DNA of 64,000 bases from Flavobacteriales bacterium. Its GTDB lineage: Bacteria; Bacteroidota; Bacteroidia; Flavobacteriales_E; Vicingaceae. Below are positions 9,151-17,415 of this stretch, in pieces (the first letter of the stretch is position 1; each line of letters begins with the position of its first letter). Location of the stretch: assembly GCA_029262875.1 (NCBI GenBank), contig JAJCYO010000125.1, positions 18,480 to 82,479 on the forward strand, read 5' to 3'. The position numbers and the translations under genes were made by a program. A model generated the notes under the pieces. The model saw only the letters and a program-made list of their open reading frames with translations. It made no database searches and had not been told where the DNA came from.

Positions 9151-9483
9151 ATGGAAAAAACGTTGGAAGAAAAGTGGATTGAGGTGCAAAAAATGATTTT
9201 TAAGCGTTTTGGAGAGCAATTAGATGAACAAACCATCCTCTTTATTGTTGGGCTACAAGAATTAGGGAAAAATGATGCTGATTATAAAAAAGAAGAAAAA
9301 TTAGACATCATTCATATCGGCATTTGTACTGTTCTTAGCGACTATGGTTATTACCAGTTTATAGGAAAAGATGATGAGGGGTGGCCTCATTTTAAGAACA
9401 TAAAAAAACTCCCCAATGAAATTCATGGGGAGAGTCAACAAGCTCTTTTAAAAGAAGCAATTATAAATTACTTTAATTTATAA
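9151..9483 (+). CDS. Conserved small cytoplasmic protein, function unknown
   Basis: The 110-residue protein (MEKTLEEKWIEVQKMIFKRF...) has no signal peptide or membrane segment. The start at 9151 is chosen because the promoter -7 box ends only four bases before it; an in-frame ATG at 9127 would place eight residues upstream of the transcription start. The sequence looks helical and acidic/basic mixed, with a central ELGKNDADYKKEEKLDIIHI stretch that resembles conserved hypothetical proteins of Flavobacteriales. It ends directly against the stop of the convergent lipoprotein gene, whose terminator lies inside this gene's last 80 bases. No function can be assigned. Confidence 0.75.
   Translation: MEKTLEEKWIEVQKMIFKRFGEQLDEQTILFIVGLQELGKNDADYKKEEKLDIIHIGICTVLSDYGYYQFIGKDDEGWPHFKNIKKLPNEIHGESQQALLKEAIINYFNL
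9402..9432 (-). terminator. Terminator of the lipoprotein gene inside the convergent coding end
   Basis: Read on the minus strand: CTCCCCATG, short loop, CAT-bulge-GGGGAG (9432 to 9409), then seven T (9408-9402). The uridine tract follows only in the minus direction. The whole element is inside the 3' part of the opposite gene. Confidence 0.65.
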
Positions 9484-9903
9484 CTACTGAACTTCTACCG
9501 TTTCGTTATAATTATTTTCATGACTAGATTGTCTTACCTGCTCTATTTTAACAACTCTATGTCCATAAAGTGTATCAACAACAGGGTTTAACAAGGTGTC
9601 TAAATAATTTTTATAATAGATAACATCAACATCTAATACTGCGGAAAATTTGAAGTCAAACATTGCAACACCAGCAGCATCTGCTGTATGTGTTTGATCC
9701 ATTAATGCATCATTGATTGTACTACCAGGCTGACCAGCATCTGGACCAGGCCAAGCATGAACAATTGCAGCAGGAGCAACAGTTCCATCCTTTTCTATAA
9801 CATTAATTATTAATCTAGGGCCTCTTTCTTTTTTACTACATGCGCCAATGACCATGGCCACCACAAGTAAAACACCAATTGTATAGATATAGTTACGTTT
9901 CAT
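9484..9903 (-). CDS. Small lipoprotein with an Ig-like/carboxypeptidase-regulatory-type fold
   Basis: The 139-residue protein has a lipoprotein signal ending VIGAC, with the lipidated cysteine at residue 22, followed by SKKE. The mature part (RLIINVIEKDGTVAPAAIV, TADAAGVAMFDFKF, VDVIYYKN) has the pattern of a single beta-sandwich in which a payload domain is exposed on the membrane surface, as in peptidase-associated regulatory domains. No enzyme motif is visible. It stands alone, convergent with and touching the preceding gene, and ends at a terminator buried in that gene. The role is unknown; envelope localisation is well supported. Confidence 0.78.
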   Translation of the reverse strand: MKRNYIYTIGVLLVVAMVIGACSKKERGPRLIINVIEKDGTVAPAAIVHAWPGPDAGQPGSTINDALMDQTHTADAAGVAMFDFKFSAVLDVDVIYYKNYLDTLLNPVVDTLYGHRVVKIEQVRQSSHENNYNETVEVQ

Positions 9904-9983
9904 TTCTTCTAATTTTAATCCTTCAAAACCTTAAATAAGGCATAAATTCTTAATATTGTAATTAACAAATATAACAAATTATC

Positions 9984-10661
9984 ATGACAAAGAAAATATT
10001 TTCTCTGATCTTCATCTTGACAATTCTCTTCAATATCAATGGATTGGCTCAAAAAAACAAGAAACAAACCAAGGTATTAATCTCCACATCATATGGCGAT
10101 ATAAAATTGGTTTTGTATAATGAAACGCCCAAACATAGGGATAACTTCATAAAATTGGTAAAAGAAGGGTTTTATGACAGTACGTTGTTTCATCGAGTTA
10201 TTGAAGGGTTTATGATACAAGGGGGAGATCCTGATTCGAAGGGTGCTAAAAAGGGAAAACAGCTCGGAAATGGCGGTCCAGGATATACTATTCCGGCAAA
10301 GTTTAAAAGTAATCTTATTCATAAAAAAGGAGCTTTAGCTGCCGCTAGACAGCCAGATTATGTGAACCCAAATAAAGAATCATCAGGATCACAATTCTAC
10401 ATCGTTCAAGGGAAAAAGTTTACAAAAGAGGAATTGGACCAATTTATAAAAGATAGAAATTTACAGGTAAAGTATACTGAGGAACAATATAAAACATATG
10501 CGGAAGTCGGTGGAACACCTCAGTTGGACATGTTATATACGGTTTTTGGAGAAGTAATAGAAGGGTTTGATGTGATTGATAAAATAGCTGCAGTAGCTAA
10601 GGGTAGAGCAAATAGACCAAAAGAAGATGTTAAAATAACAATGAAAATTGTTAAAAAATAA
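9984..10661 (+). CDS. Secreted cyclophilin-type peptidyl-prolyl isomerase
   Basis: The 225-residue protein has a signal peptide (cut near GLAQ) and a cyclophilin domain at about 30-223. The family motifs FHRVIEGFMIQGGDPDSKG (active-site Arg and the FMIQGGD block) and SGSQFYIVQG are intact, and the C-terminal VFGEVIEGFDVIDKIA is typical. It should catalyse cis-trans isomerisation of prolyl bonds during folding of exported proteins in the periplasm. An insertion of about 30 residues before the final block (KFTKEELDQFIKDRNLQV) is common in Bacteroidota members. The gene lies three bases upstream of pheS and is probably cotranscribed with it, although the functions are unrelated. Confidence 0.92.
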   Translation: MTKKIFSLIFILTILFNINGLAQKNKKQTKVLISTSYGDIKLVLYNETPKHRDNFIKLVKEGFYDSTLFHRVIEGFMIQGGDPDSKGAKKGKQLGNGGPGYTIPAKFKSNLIHKKGALAAARQPDYVNPNKESSGSQFYIVQGKKFTKEELDQFIKDRNLQVKYTEEQYKTYAEVGGTPQLDMLYTVFGEVIEGFDVIDKIAAVAKGRANRPKEDVKITMKIVKK

Positions 10662-10664
10662 GAG

Positions 10665-11690
10665 ATGAAAGAGAAGATAGACGAACTTCTTAGTGAAGTA
10701 GCAGCATTTAAGGCTGAGAATAATGAACAGTTAGAAGATTTTCGCATTAAGCTATTAGGTAGTAAGGGTAAAATCAAGGCATTGTTTGTGGATTTTAAAA
10801 ACGTTCCCAATGAGCAGAAAAAAGAAGTTGGCCAACTGATTAATACACTTAAAGTTAAGGCTCAGGATAAATTAGATGAGTTTAAATCAAAATTAGCAGG
10901 AGGAGATCATACATCGGCTAATGATATGGATTTAACGAGAACTGCTACTCCTGTAAAGTTGGGAAGTAGACATCCTATCTCTATTGTTCGCAACGAGATT
11001 ATAGACATTTTTGCTAGAATTGGGTTTACTGTTTCCGAAGGACCAGAAGTTGAAGATGATTGGCACAATTTTTCTGCATTAAATTTCCCACCAGAACATC
11101 CAGCACGAGACATGCAAGACACCTTTTTTGTTGAAAGTGAAGAAGGAGATATGGCCTTGAGAACACACACTTCATCGGTACAGGTTCGAATTATGGAAAA
11201 TACAGCCCCACCGATTCGAACACTTTCTCCAGGGAGAGTTTACCGTAATGAGGCCATTTCTGCGAGGGCACATTGCTTTTTTCATCAAGTAGAAGGATTG
11301 TACATTGCCGAAAATGTTTCTTTTGCAGATTTGAAACAAACCTTAATGTATTTTGCCAAAGAAATGTTTGGTGAAAAAACAAAAATTAGGTTAAGGCCTT
11401 CTTATTTTCCATTTACGGAACCAAGTGCAGAAATGGATGTTTCTTGCTCTGTGTGTTCAGGAAAAGGATGTAATGTGTGTAAATACACGAGGTACTTAGA
11501 GATTATGGGTTGTGGTATGGTTGATCCTAATGTGTTAGAAAACTGTGGAATTGACAGTAAAAAATATACAGGGTTTGCTTTCGGAATGGGAGTGGAACGT
11601 ATCGCAATGCTCAAATATAAAGTGAACGATTTACGATTATATTCTGAAGGCGATGTTCGTTTTTTAGAACAATTTAAAGCTGCTTTTTAA
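10665..11690 (+). CDS. pheS: Phenylalanyl-tRNA synthetase alpha subunit
   Basis: This 341-residue cytoplasmic class II synthetase subunit joins Phe to tRNA-Phe together with PheT, which is not in this window. The N-terminal coiled coil (1-85) binds tRNA. The catalytic core shows GSRHPIS, the motif 2 region RTHTSSVQVRIME through GRVYRNEAISARAH, and motif 3 GFAFGMGVERIAMLKY near the C-terminus. Four cysteines in CSVCSGKGCNVC may bind a metal ion, as in many PheS proteins. The length is normal. It follows the cyclophilin gene by three bases and ends before a strong terminator. Confidence 0.97.
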   Translation: MKEKIDELLSEVAAFKAENNEQLEDFRIKLLGSKGKIKALFVDFKNVPNEQKKEVGQLINTLKVKAQDKLDEFKSKLAGGDHTSANDMDLTRTATPVKLGSRHPISIVRNEIIDIFARIGFTVSEGPEVEDDWHNFSALNFPPEHPARDMQDTFFVESEEGDMALRTHTSSVQVRIMENTAPPIRTLSPGRVYRNEAISARAHCFFHQVEGLYIAENVSFADLKQTLMYFAKEMFGEKTKIRLRPSYFPFTEPSAEMDVSCSVCSGKGCNVCKYTRYLEIMGCGMVDPNVLENCGIDSKKYTGFAFGMGVERIAMLKYKVNDLRLYSEGDVRFLEQFKAAF

Positions 11691-11730
11691 AGGCTAATAA
11701 CTTATCATAAATAGTTGAAAATCCCTTTCG

Positions 11731-11757
11731 AATCCCGTTGGGGATTTTTTATTTTTA
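11731..11757 (+). terminator. Intrinsic terminator after pheS
   Basis: AATCCC (11731-11736), loop GTTG, GGGATT (11741-11746), then a T-rich tail to 11757. It lies 40 bases past the pheS stop. An overlapping alternative pairing uses ATCCC at 11721-11725. Confidence 0.75.
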
Positions 11758-11772
11758 CTCAAAATTTATGTT

Positions 11773-13047
11773 ATGAATGTATTAGTACTTGGTTCAGGAG
11801 GAAGAGAACATGCTTTCGCATGGAAATTGGCTCAAAGCCCAAAATTGGAGAACCTTTTTATTGCTCCTGGAAATGCTGGAACAGCACAAGTGGGAACCAA
11901 CATAGAAATTGGAGTAAACGATTTTGATGCCATTAAAGATTTTGTGCTGAGCAATGATATTAAAATTGTTGTTGTAGGCCCTGAAGATCCTTTGGTAAAT
12001 GGAATTCATGATTATTTTTTAGCAGATGATGAGTTGAAAAACATAGGTGTAATAGGTCCTAAAAGAGATGGAGCAGAGTTAGAAGGGAGCAAGGAATTTT
12101 CTAAAATATTCATGGAAAAGCACGGGGTTCCAACGGCTAAATACCAAAGTTTTACCAAGACCAATTTAGAAGATGGTTATACTTTTTTAGAAACATTATC
12201 TCCTCCATATGTCTTAAAAGCGGATGGCTTGGCAGCAGGGAAAGGAGTACTCATTTTAGAAGATTTAGAAGAAGCAAAAACAGAGCTTTCTAACATGATA
12301 GAAAGTGGAAAATTTGGAGATGCTTCTGCTACAGTGGTTATCGAAGAGTTTTTACATGGAATTGAACTTTCAGTTTTTGTGCTGACTGATGGAGAGAGTT
12401 ATAAAATATTGCCATCGGCAAAGGATTATAAAAGAATAGGTGAAGGAGATAAAGGATTAAATACAGGAGGAATGGGAGCAATATCACCGGTGCCGTTTGC
12501 GGATAGTGCTTATTTACAAAAAGTGGAAGACTTAGTAGTTAAACCAACCATTGCTGGATTAAAGGCAGATGGAATTGATTACAAAGGGTTTATTTTTATT
12601 GGTTTGATGAATGATAACGGAAATCCTTCGGTAGTTGAATACAACGTTAGAATGGGGGACCCAGAAACAGAGGTCGTTATTCCTCGAATTAAATCAGATT
12701 TACTTGATTTATTCGAAGGAGTTGCCAACCAAACACTTCATGAAAAAACGTTTGAAGTAGACGAAAGAATAGCTACAACCGTAATGTTGGTGTCAGGAGG
12801 ATATCCTGAGGGGTATGAAAAAGGGAAAGTGATGACAGGTTTTAATACCATTGAAAACAGTATTCCTTTTCATGCAGGGACCAAAAAAGATGGTGAAAAT
12901 ATAGTAACAAGTGGTGGAAGGGTGTTGGCCTTAACTTCTTTTGGTGCTGAGATCAAAGAGGCTTTAGATTATTCTTTTGCCAATGCTGAAAAAATACATT
13001 TTGACAAAAAATATTACCGTTCAGACATTGGGTTTGACTTAGTCTAA
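11773..13047 (+). CDS. purD: Phosphoribosylamine-glycine ligase
   Basis: The 424-residue cytoplasmic enzyme is of the normal GARS length. It ligates glycine to 5-phosphoribosylamine with ATP in purine synthesis. Visible features are the N-terminal MNVLVLGSGGREHAFAWKL, the ATP-grasp segment (VLKADGLAAGKGV, ATVVIEEFLHGIELSVF), GLNTGGMGAISPVP and the metal/active-site block EYNVRMGDPETEVV. It starts 16 bases after the pheS terminator tail, so it has its own promoter or a very short one overlapping the terminator (TATTTTTA at 11750-11757 resembles a -7 box). Confidence 0.97.
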   Translation: MNVLVLGSGGREHAFAWKLAQSPKLENLFIAPGNAGTAQVGTNIEIGVNDFDAIKDFVLSNDIKIVVVGPEDPLVNGIHDYFLADDELKNIGVIGPKRDGAELEGSKEFSKIFMEKHGVPTAKYQSFTKTNLEDGYTFLETLSPPYVLKADGLAAGKGVLILEDLEEAKTELSNMIESGKFGDASATVVIEEFLHGIELSVFVLTDGESYKILPSAKDYKRIGEGDKGLNTGGMGAISPVPFADSAYLQKVEDLVVKPTIAGLKADGIDYKGFIFIGLMNDNGNPSVVEYNVRMGDPETEVVIPRIKSDLLDLFEGVANQTLHEKTFEVDERIATTVMLVSGGYPEGYEKGKVMTGFNTIENSIPFHAGTKKDGENIVTSGGRVLALTSFGAEIKEALDYSFANAEKIHFDKKYYRSDIGFDLV

Positions 13048-13104
13048 ACCAAGCTTTAAAAGAATTTCAGTATATTAGTAGTTCATTATAGCTAATATAC
13101 TTGT

Positions 13105-13536
13105 ATGCTTAAAGCCTTCATAACATTTACGTTAGTTCTCTTTTTTTTAGGAGGAAATGCTCAAGTTGAGACGACCCCAACTGATTTTAATTCACCGAAA
13201 AAATATGAAGAGAAAACACTTGGAGGATTAGATGATAAAGGGCATAAAGCATTTAATAATATAGATCACCCTTTGTCAATTACTGGGGGAGGATTAACAG
13301 TTTTAGGGGAAGTTTTGTATGTAATCGCTTCAGAAAGGTTGGGAAAACAACCAATAGATGATCCTTTTTTAAAAAGCTATTCACCACAGACATCTTTGCA
13401 TTATATTGGCATTGGGGTTTTTGCTACTGGAGCAATCTTATTTGCTATATTTTCTACTGAAAGGGATGTAAATGTTCCTAAACGGAAAAAGAAAAAAAGT
13501 TACAATGCTGCTGATTGGGAAATTGTCTCAGAGTAA
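13105..13536 (+). CDS. Small exported or inner-membrane protein, function unknown
   Basis: The 143-residue protein has an N-terminal signal-like segment (cut after GNAQ), a glycine-rich hydrophobic stretch (PLSITGGGLTVLGEVLYVIA), a second membrane-like stretch (YIGIGVFATGAILFAIF) and a basic tail (VPKRKKKKSY). It is probably a small membrane protein with two helices after signal cleavage. No family is recognised. It sits between purD and a Crp/Fnr regulator, 57 and 24 bases away, and could share a transcript with the regulator. Confidence 0.65.
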   Translation: MLKAFITFTLVLFFLGGNAQVETTPTDFNSPKKYEEKTLGGLDDKGHKAFNNIDHPLSITGGGLTVLGEVLYVIASERLGKQPIDDPFLKSYSPQTSLHYIGIGVFATGAILFAIFSTERDVNVPKRKKKKSYNAADWEIVSE

Positions 13537-13560
13537 TAATCGAATTTCAGAATAGAGTTA

Positions 13561-14184
13561 ATGACCGAATTAGAAATAAAAAAACATTTACCTTTTTTAG
13601 AACCTGACTTATTACAAGAAGTAATTACTTCTGGAGTAATTCAGGAGATACCTGCTGATGTCACCATTTTAGAAGAGGGTGTTTATGTAAAAATGGTACC
13701 TATTGTATTGGAGGGGTTGGTAAAGGGGTATACCCGCTATGAAGATAAAGAGCTATTGTTATATTACATTCATCCTAACGAGAGTTGTGTCATGTCATTT
13801 TCAGCAGGGTTAAACAATGAAAAAAGTAAGATTAATGCCGTTACTATAGATGACTCTAAAGTTCTATTACTGCCTTCAAATAAGGTACAAGAATGGGTAA
13901 AACGATTCCCTAATTTTAATCGCATATTTTATAATCAATACAATGTTCGATACCAAGATTTATTAGACACCATACACCATTTAATTTTTGATAAGTTGGA
14001 TGTAAGGCTATATAATTATTTAAAGGAAAAAGTGGATTTGAAAGGTGAACCGGTTATAAGTATTACTCATCAACGCATTGCCAACGAATTGGGAACAGCA
14101 AGAGAAGTGATAAGTCGGTTACTTAAAAAGTTAGAAAAGGAAAACAAGATAGGACTTACAGATAAGGGAATAAGAGTATTGTAA
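13561..14184 (+). CDS. Crp/Fnr family transcriptional regulator
   Basis: The 207-residue cytoplasmic protein has a cyclic-nucleotide-binding-like barrel at about 1-120 (ILEEGVYVKMVPIVLEGLVK, CVMSF) and a winged helix at about 145-207 whose recognition region reads HQRIANELGTAREVISRLLKKLE, close to the Crp consensus. No cysteine cluster of the Fnr iron-sulfur type is seen; the phosphate-binding Arg of true cAMP sensors is not obvious either. It is likely to control the small DUF2892 gene that follows by 70 bases, a pairing common in Bacteroidota. The effector is unknown. Confidence 0.9.
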   Translation: MTELEIKKHLPFLEPDLLQEVITSGVIQEIPADVTILEEGVYVKMVPIVLEGLVKGYTRYEDKELLLYYIHPNESCVMSFSAGLNNEKSKINAVTIDDSKVLLLPSNKVQEWVKRFPNFNRIFYNQYNVRYQDLLDTIHHLIFDKLDVRLYNYLKEKVDLKGEPVISITHQRIANELGTAREVISRLLKKLEKENKIGLTDKGIRVL

Positions 14185-14254
14185 CTTTTGTCACCAAATT
14201 AAAGAAGATTTCTTCTTTATCTTTATACCATATTCACTATTAAAACATTAGATT

Positions 14255-14458
14255 ATGAAAAAGAATATGGGATCCATTGATAAAATTATTAGAGTTTTAG
14301 TTGCTATTGTCGCTGCTGTGTTGTTTTTTACAGGAACAGTTACTGGCGTTTTAGGGTACATCCTTTTAGGAGGGGCAGCAATATTTTTACTAACCAGTTT
14401 AGTAAGCTTTTGCCCGTTGTATGCACCTTTTGGAATAAGTACTTGTAAAAAGAAATGA
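14255..14458 (+). CDS. DUF2892 small inner-membrane protein
   Basis: This 67-residue protein matches the DUF2892/YgaP-transmembrane pattern: MGSIDKIIRVLVAIVAAVLF as the first helix, VTGVLGYILLGGAAIFLLTS as the second, and the conserved ending FCPLYAPFGISTCKK with two cysteines. In other proteins this domain is fused to rhodanese or occurs alone, linked to sulfur or redox handling, but no reaction is proven. A near-match -7 box (TATCTTTA, 14219-14226) lies about 30 bases upstream. A bidirectional terminator follows. Confidence 0.85.
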   Translation: MKKNMGSIDKIIRVLVAIVAAVLFFTGTVTGVLGYILLGGAAIFLLTSLVSFCPLYAPFGISTCKKK

Positions 14459-14472
14459 TTAAACGGATAATA

Positions 14473-14509
14473 AAAAAAGAGAACGGTGAACTACTTCGCT
14501 CTCTTTTTT
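14473..14509. terminator. Bidirectional terminator between DUF2892 and the 343-residue gene
   Basis: A6-GAGA (14473-14482) pairs with TCTC-T6 (14500-14509). Both arms carry the tract needed to end transcription, so it serves the converging genes on both sides. Confidence 0.7.
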
Positions 14510-14545
14510 GAATTACTTGCTTAAGCAAGCTAAACTAACGTTTAA

Positions 14546-15577
14546 TTATTGTGTTTTTCCGTAATTATATATCTTTATAACAGTATCAAAGTATTTATTA
14601 GCAGCATCTAAGACGGCATTTCCATATTTTTCGGGAGTAGTATAAATTTGAAATGTTTTAGCATATTCAATTTTATTATTTCTTCTGTTTTTTAGTATTG
14701 TAGGAACCTCTCCTTTAACTTCTTCAATTTTATCTACAAAAGGTTTCTGAGAAACGATATCATGAAATAATCCTACAGAAAACATTTGACCAAGTTCTGT
14801 ATGCCCTTTTATAGTTGTTGAGCTTAAATTTTTACCAAGTTCAGCTAAAGATTCCGAACCTAAATTTTGTACGATTCTTACTCCAGGATACAGTTTTTGG
14901 TCTCCACCTTCACTCCAATTAAAATAAGTCGTTTTGGTGTTTCCTGCTGTTGAACTCCCAGTAACTGTGACATCAGCATGAGCTGTAGCTAACATGTCAG
15001 CAAAATCAACATATAAGGTAAATTCCATTACATTTTTTTTGAGTTCTTTGGCTATTTTTTTTCCACCAGGAACCAATACAATTACGCGGTTATAATGAGG
15101 AGTTCCATCATAAGACACAGCATATGCTAACCCCTGTGATTTCGAATACAGTTCTCGATCTTCTTGTGTTTTTTTGATTTTTTCAGTGTTTTTAGAATCT
15201 TTAAAAGTACTCCAGGTTGAAATATCAACACCTGCTTCAGTTTTCATTCGTTCTATAAATTTTTGAGCTACATTATCCGTAATTTGCTGAAGATCAGTAT
15301 CTGAAATACCGGCCAGCATCCCATAAGCTCCACTGGAAGCTTTAACTTTAGCACCTACCTGTTTACTTTTGTCCATATCCTTTGCTGTCATTGCTGTGGT
15401 TAACTTATAAACAATAGTGAATTTGCACATGGCCCATTCTGTAGTCTTAAAGAATTTCTTATGGCCAGTCCAGGCTCCATACTCTTTTTCGAGTTTTTTC
15501 ATTTCCTTTTTATCTTGTGCAAACAGTTGGTTCGTAATTCCAATTGTAAACACAAGGATGTATATGATAGTTTTCAT
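14546..15577 (-). CDS. Exported protein of unknown function
   Basis: The 343-residue protein has a signal peptide (MKTIIYILVFTIG, cut after LFAQ) and a mixed mature sequence with no T9SS sorting domain, so it is probably periplasmic. It is lysine-rich, with segments such as GAWTGHKKFFKTTEWAMCKF and RVIVLVPGGKKIAKEL. I recognise no family. It lies 19 bases downstream of the T9SS protein gene at 15597-17306 in the same direction and is probably cotranscribed, which would put it under the palindrome-linked promoter at 17332-17378. Confidence 0.75.
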   Translation of the reverse strand: MKTIIYILVFTIGITNQLFAQDKKEMKKLEKEYGAWTGHKKFFKTTEWAMCKFTIVYKLTTAMTAKDMDKSKQVGAKVKASSGAYGMLAGISDTDLQQITDNVAQKFIERMKTEAGVDISTWSTFKDSKNTEKIKKTQEDRELYSKSQGLAYAVSYDGTPHYNRVIVLVPGGKKIAKELKKNVMEFTLYVDFADMLATAHADVTVTGSSTAGNTKTTYFNWSEGGDQKLYPGVRIVQNLGSESLAELGKNLSSTTIKGHTELGQMFSVGLFHDIVSQKPFVDKIEEVKGEVPTILKNRRNNKIEYAKTFQIYTTPEKYGNAVLDAANKYFDTVIKIYNYGKTQ

Positions 15578-15596
15578 AATAGTTCGTTTATGTTGA

Positions 15597-17306
15597 TTAT
15601 TGATTAATCATCTTTTTACTTAACAATAACTTTCCAGTCTCCGAAGAAGTTACCCTTAATATGTATACTCCTAAAGAGAGACTTTTAGTATTCAAAACTT
15701 GCGTAGTTGTTTTTGTTTGTAGTCGTGAAATGGATTGTCCTGTCATATTAAATAGTTCAATATTAATTGCCAACCCATCTTCGTTTGCAATGGTTAAGCT
15801 CCCATTAAATGGATTAGGGTATGCACCAATTGCAACGTGCTCTTCAATCATTTCAATTCCAACAGGTGCTGCTGATCCAAGTTTGGCCAGAAAAAATCCT
15901 TTTCCATCCTGAGTGTTTATGATGGAACCATCAAAAGCTAAAGCAATACTTTGGTAAAAACCAGTAATATAAACTCCGGTTCCACTTACCACAATGTCGT
16001 TAGCTCCATCTCCTAAAGCACCAAATGCACCGGGAACAGTATCAAGAGCTTTCACACCCCAATCTTCATTTCCATTTGGGTCGTAACTTAAAATGAATAA
16101 ATCACCAACGTCTCCATTAGCTGTGAGTAATGTATTTGTTCCAAAGGTAAAACTACCAGCAGACATACTTCCAGTTACGAATGTAGTACCATCATTTGCA
16201 GCATAAATTCCAGTAGCATAATTATTTGCTGTGGTGGAGTTTCCAACTTGGCTTGCCCAAACTGCGTTTCCCGTTGCATCATATTTGGTTACAAAAGAAC
16301 AGTCATCAAAGCCTCCAGCACTTAACGTGGCAGTTGCTCCAAAAGTGATGTCGGAGCTAAAAAAGCCAGTAAAATATACATTGTTTTGGTTATCTGTTGA
16401 AACTCCTGTGCCACGGTTTACGGCAGATGAAGACCCTGTTACTACGGGTGTCTTTGACCAAATGTAAGCGCCAGTATTACTGTGTTTAGCGAAAAACACA
16501 TCGGTATTGGAAGTTGAGGTAATGGTATCATTAAAGAAAATAGAGCCTTTAAAAGACCCAATGGTGTATACTTCCGTTCCAGAGGAATTAATTGCAATAT
16601 CATTTACTTGAACACCAGAGAAGTTTCCTCCACTTGCATTGCTTGCCCATTGAGTCACCCCAGAAGTGTTAAATGCTGCAACAAAAGGAGCAGTTACTGC
16701 AGCTTGGGTATTAGTCATGGTAATTGAATTCCCCATGTCTATTGTTCCTCTATAGTTTCCACCCACATAAATGGTTCCACCATTATCTAATACAATGGCA
16801 TTCCCAATACAGTGGTCCTGAGAAAAACCAGAAGCCGCATAAAAGTTGGCCCAAACAGGTGTACCATTGCCATCAACTTTTAGGATGTACATTGATTTTC
16901 CAAAAGTATTAGTTGAGTTTAAGGTTATTGTACCAAAATCAATACTTCCTTGAAACCCCCCAGTTACGTAACTATTTCCTGCAGCATCTGTATAAATAGC
17001 ATCTGCAGTTGGTTGGGATCCTCCATCTGATTGAATGGCCCATATGAAGTTTCCAGAAGAATCATGTTTAGCAATAAAAATTTCTCCTTTAAAGGAACCT
17101 TGAGTTGCTAATAATGTAGTTGCTCCAAAAACTAAACTGTCTTTAAAAGTACCCGTAGAGTAAATGTTACTCATTGCATCAGCACTTAAGTCTGTTCCAA
17201 TTTTATCATTTCCTTGAGAAGTTGATGATGATGCCCACTCCCAAGTAGGTTGAGCGAATAGTGTTCCACTTGAAATTGTAAATAATATTAGTAAAAGTTT
17301 TTTCAT
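15597..17306 (-). CDS. Secreted SBBP-type beta-propeller protein with type A T9SS sorting domain
   Basis: The 569-residue protein has a signal peptide cut after TLFAQ. About eight repeats follow, each with a core like DAAGNSYVTGGFQGSIDFG and ending in an aromatic or hydrophobic W/F patch (SBBP/propeller pattern). The last 80 residues form a type A sorting domain (AIGAYPNPFNGSLTI, ELFNMTGQSISRL, LSLGVYILRV, KKMINQ). It should therefore be exported by T9SS and anchored or released at the surface; ligand or enzyme activity is unknown. It is divergent from the histidine kinase gene, and its promoter carries the palindrome also found before the response regulator gene. Confidence 0.88.
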   Translation of the reverse strand: MKKLLLILFTISSGTLFAQPTWEWASSSTSQGNDKIGTDLSADAMSNIYSTGTFKDSLVFGATTLLATQGSFKGEIFIAKHDSSGNFIWAIQSDGGSQPTADAIYTDAAGNSYVTGGFQGSIDFGTITLNSTNTFGKSMYILKVDGNGTPVWANFYAASGFSQDHCIGNAIVLDNGGTIYVGGNYRGTIDMGNSITMTNTQAAVTAPFVAAFNTSGVTQWASNASGGNFSGVQVNDIAINSSGTEVYTIGSFKGSIFFNDTITSTSNTDVFFAKHSNTGAYIWSKTPVVTGSSSAVNRGTGVSTDNQNNVYFTGFFSSDITFGATATLSAGGFDDCSFVTKYDATGNAVWASQVGNSTTANNYATGIYAANDGTTFVTGSMSAGSFTFGTNTLLTANGDVGDLFILSYDPNGNEDWGVKALDTVPGAFGALGDGANDIVVSGTGVYITGFYQSIALAFDGSIINTQDGKGFFLAKLGSAAPVGIEMIEEHVAIGAYPNPFNGSLTIANEDGLAINIELFNMTGQSISRLQTKTTTQVLNTKSLSLGVYILRVTSSETGKLLLSKKMINQ

Positions 17307-17331
17307 GAGTTTAAAGTTTTAAAGTTCAGAG

Positions 17332-17378
17332 CAAAACTAATTTCAGGTGTGACTTTATACAATAGGGCATATGCCCCA
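17332..17378 (-). promoter_or_regulatory. Palindromic operator fused to promoter, divergent secreted gene / histidine kinase region
   Basis: On the plus strand GGGCATATGCCC (17365-17376) is a perfect 12-bp palindrome. Reading the minus strand it is followed by TATTG, whose TTG (17360-17362) sits 20 bases before TAGTTTTG (17332-17339), a perfect -7 box. A 21-bp version (19 of 21 identical) occurs in the same geometry before the response regulator gene at 20431-20477. Confidence 0.7.
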
Positions 17379-17415
17379 TTTTTAGCTTATAAGATTTTAG
17401 TATCATTGTATATCC

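Noticed and set aside
14201..14218. Hairpin AAAGAAG-attt-CTTCTTT between the Crp/Fnr gene and the DUF2892 gene
   Set aside because: Low-GC stem without a T run; it overlaps the likely -7 region of the next gene, so neither terminator nor operator can be claimed.
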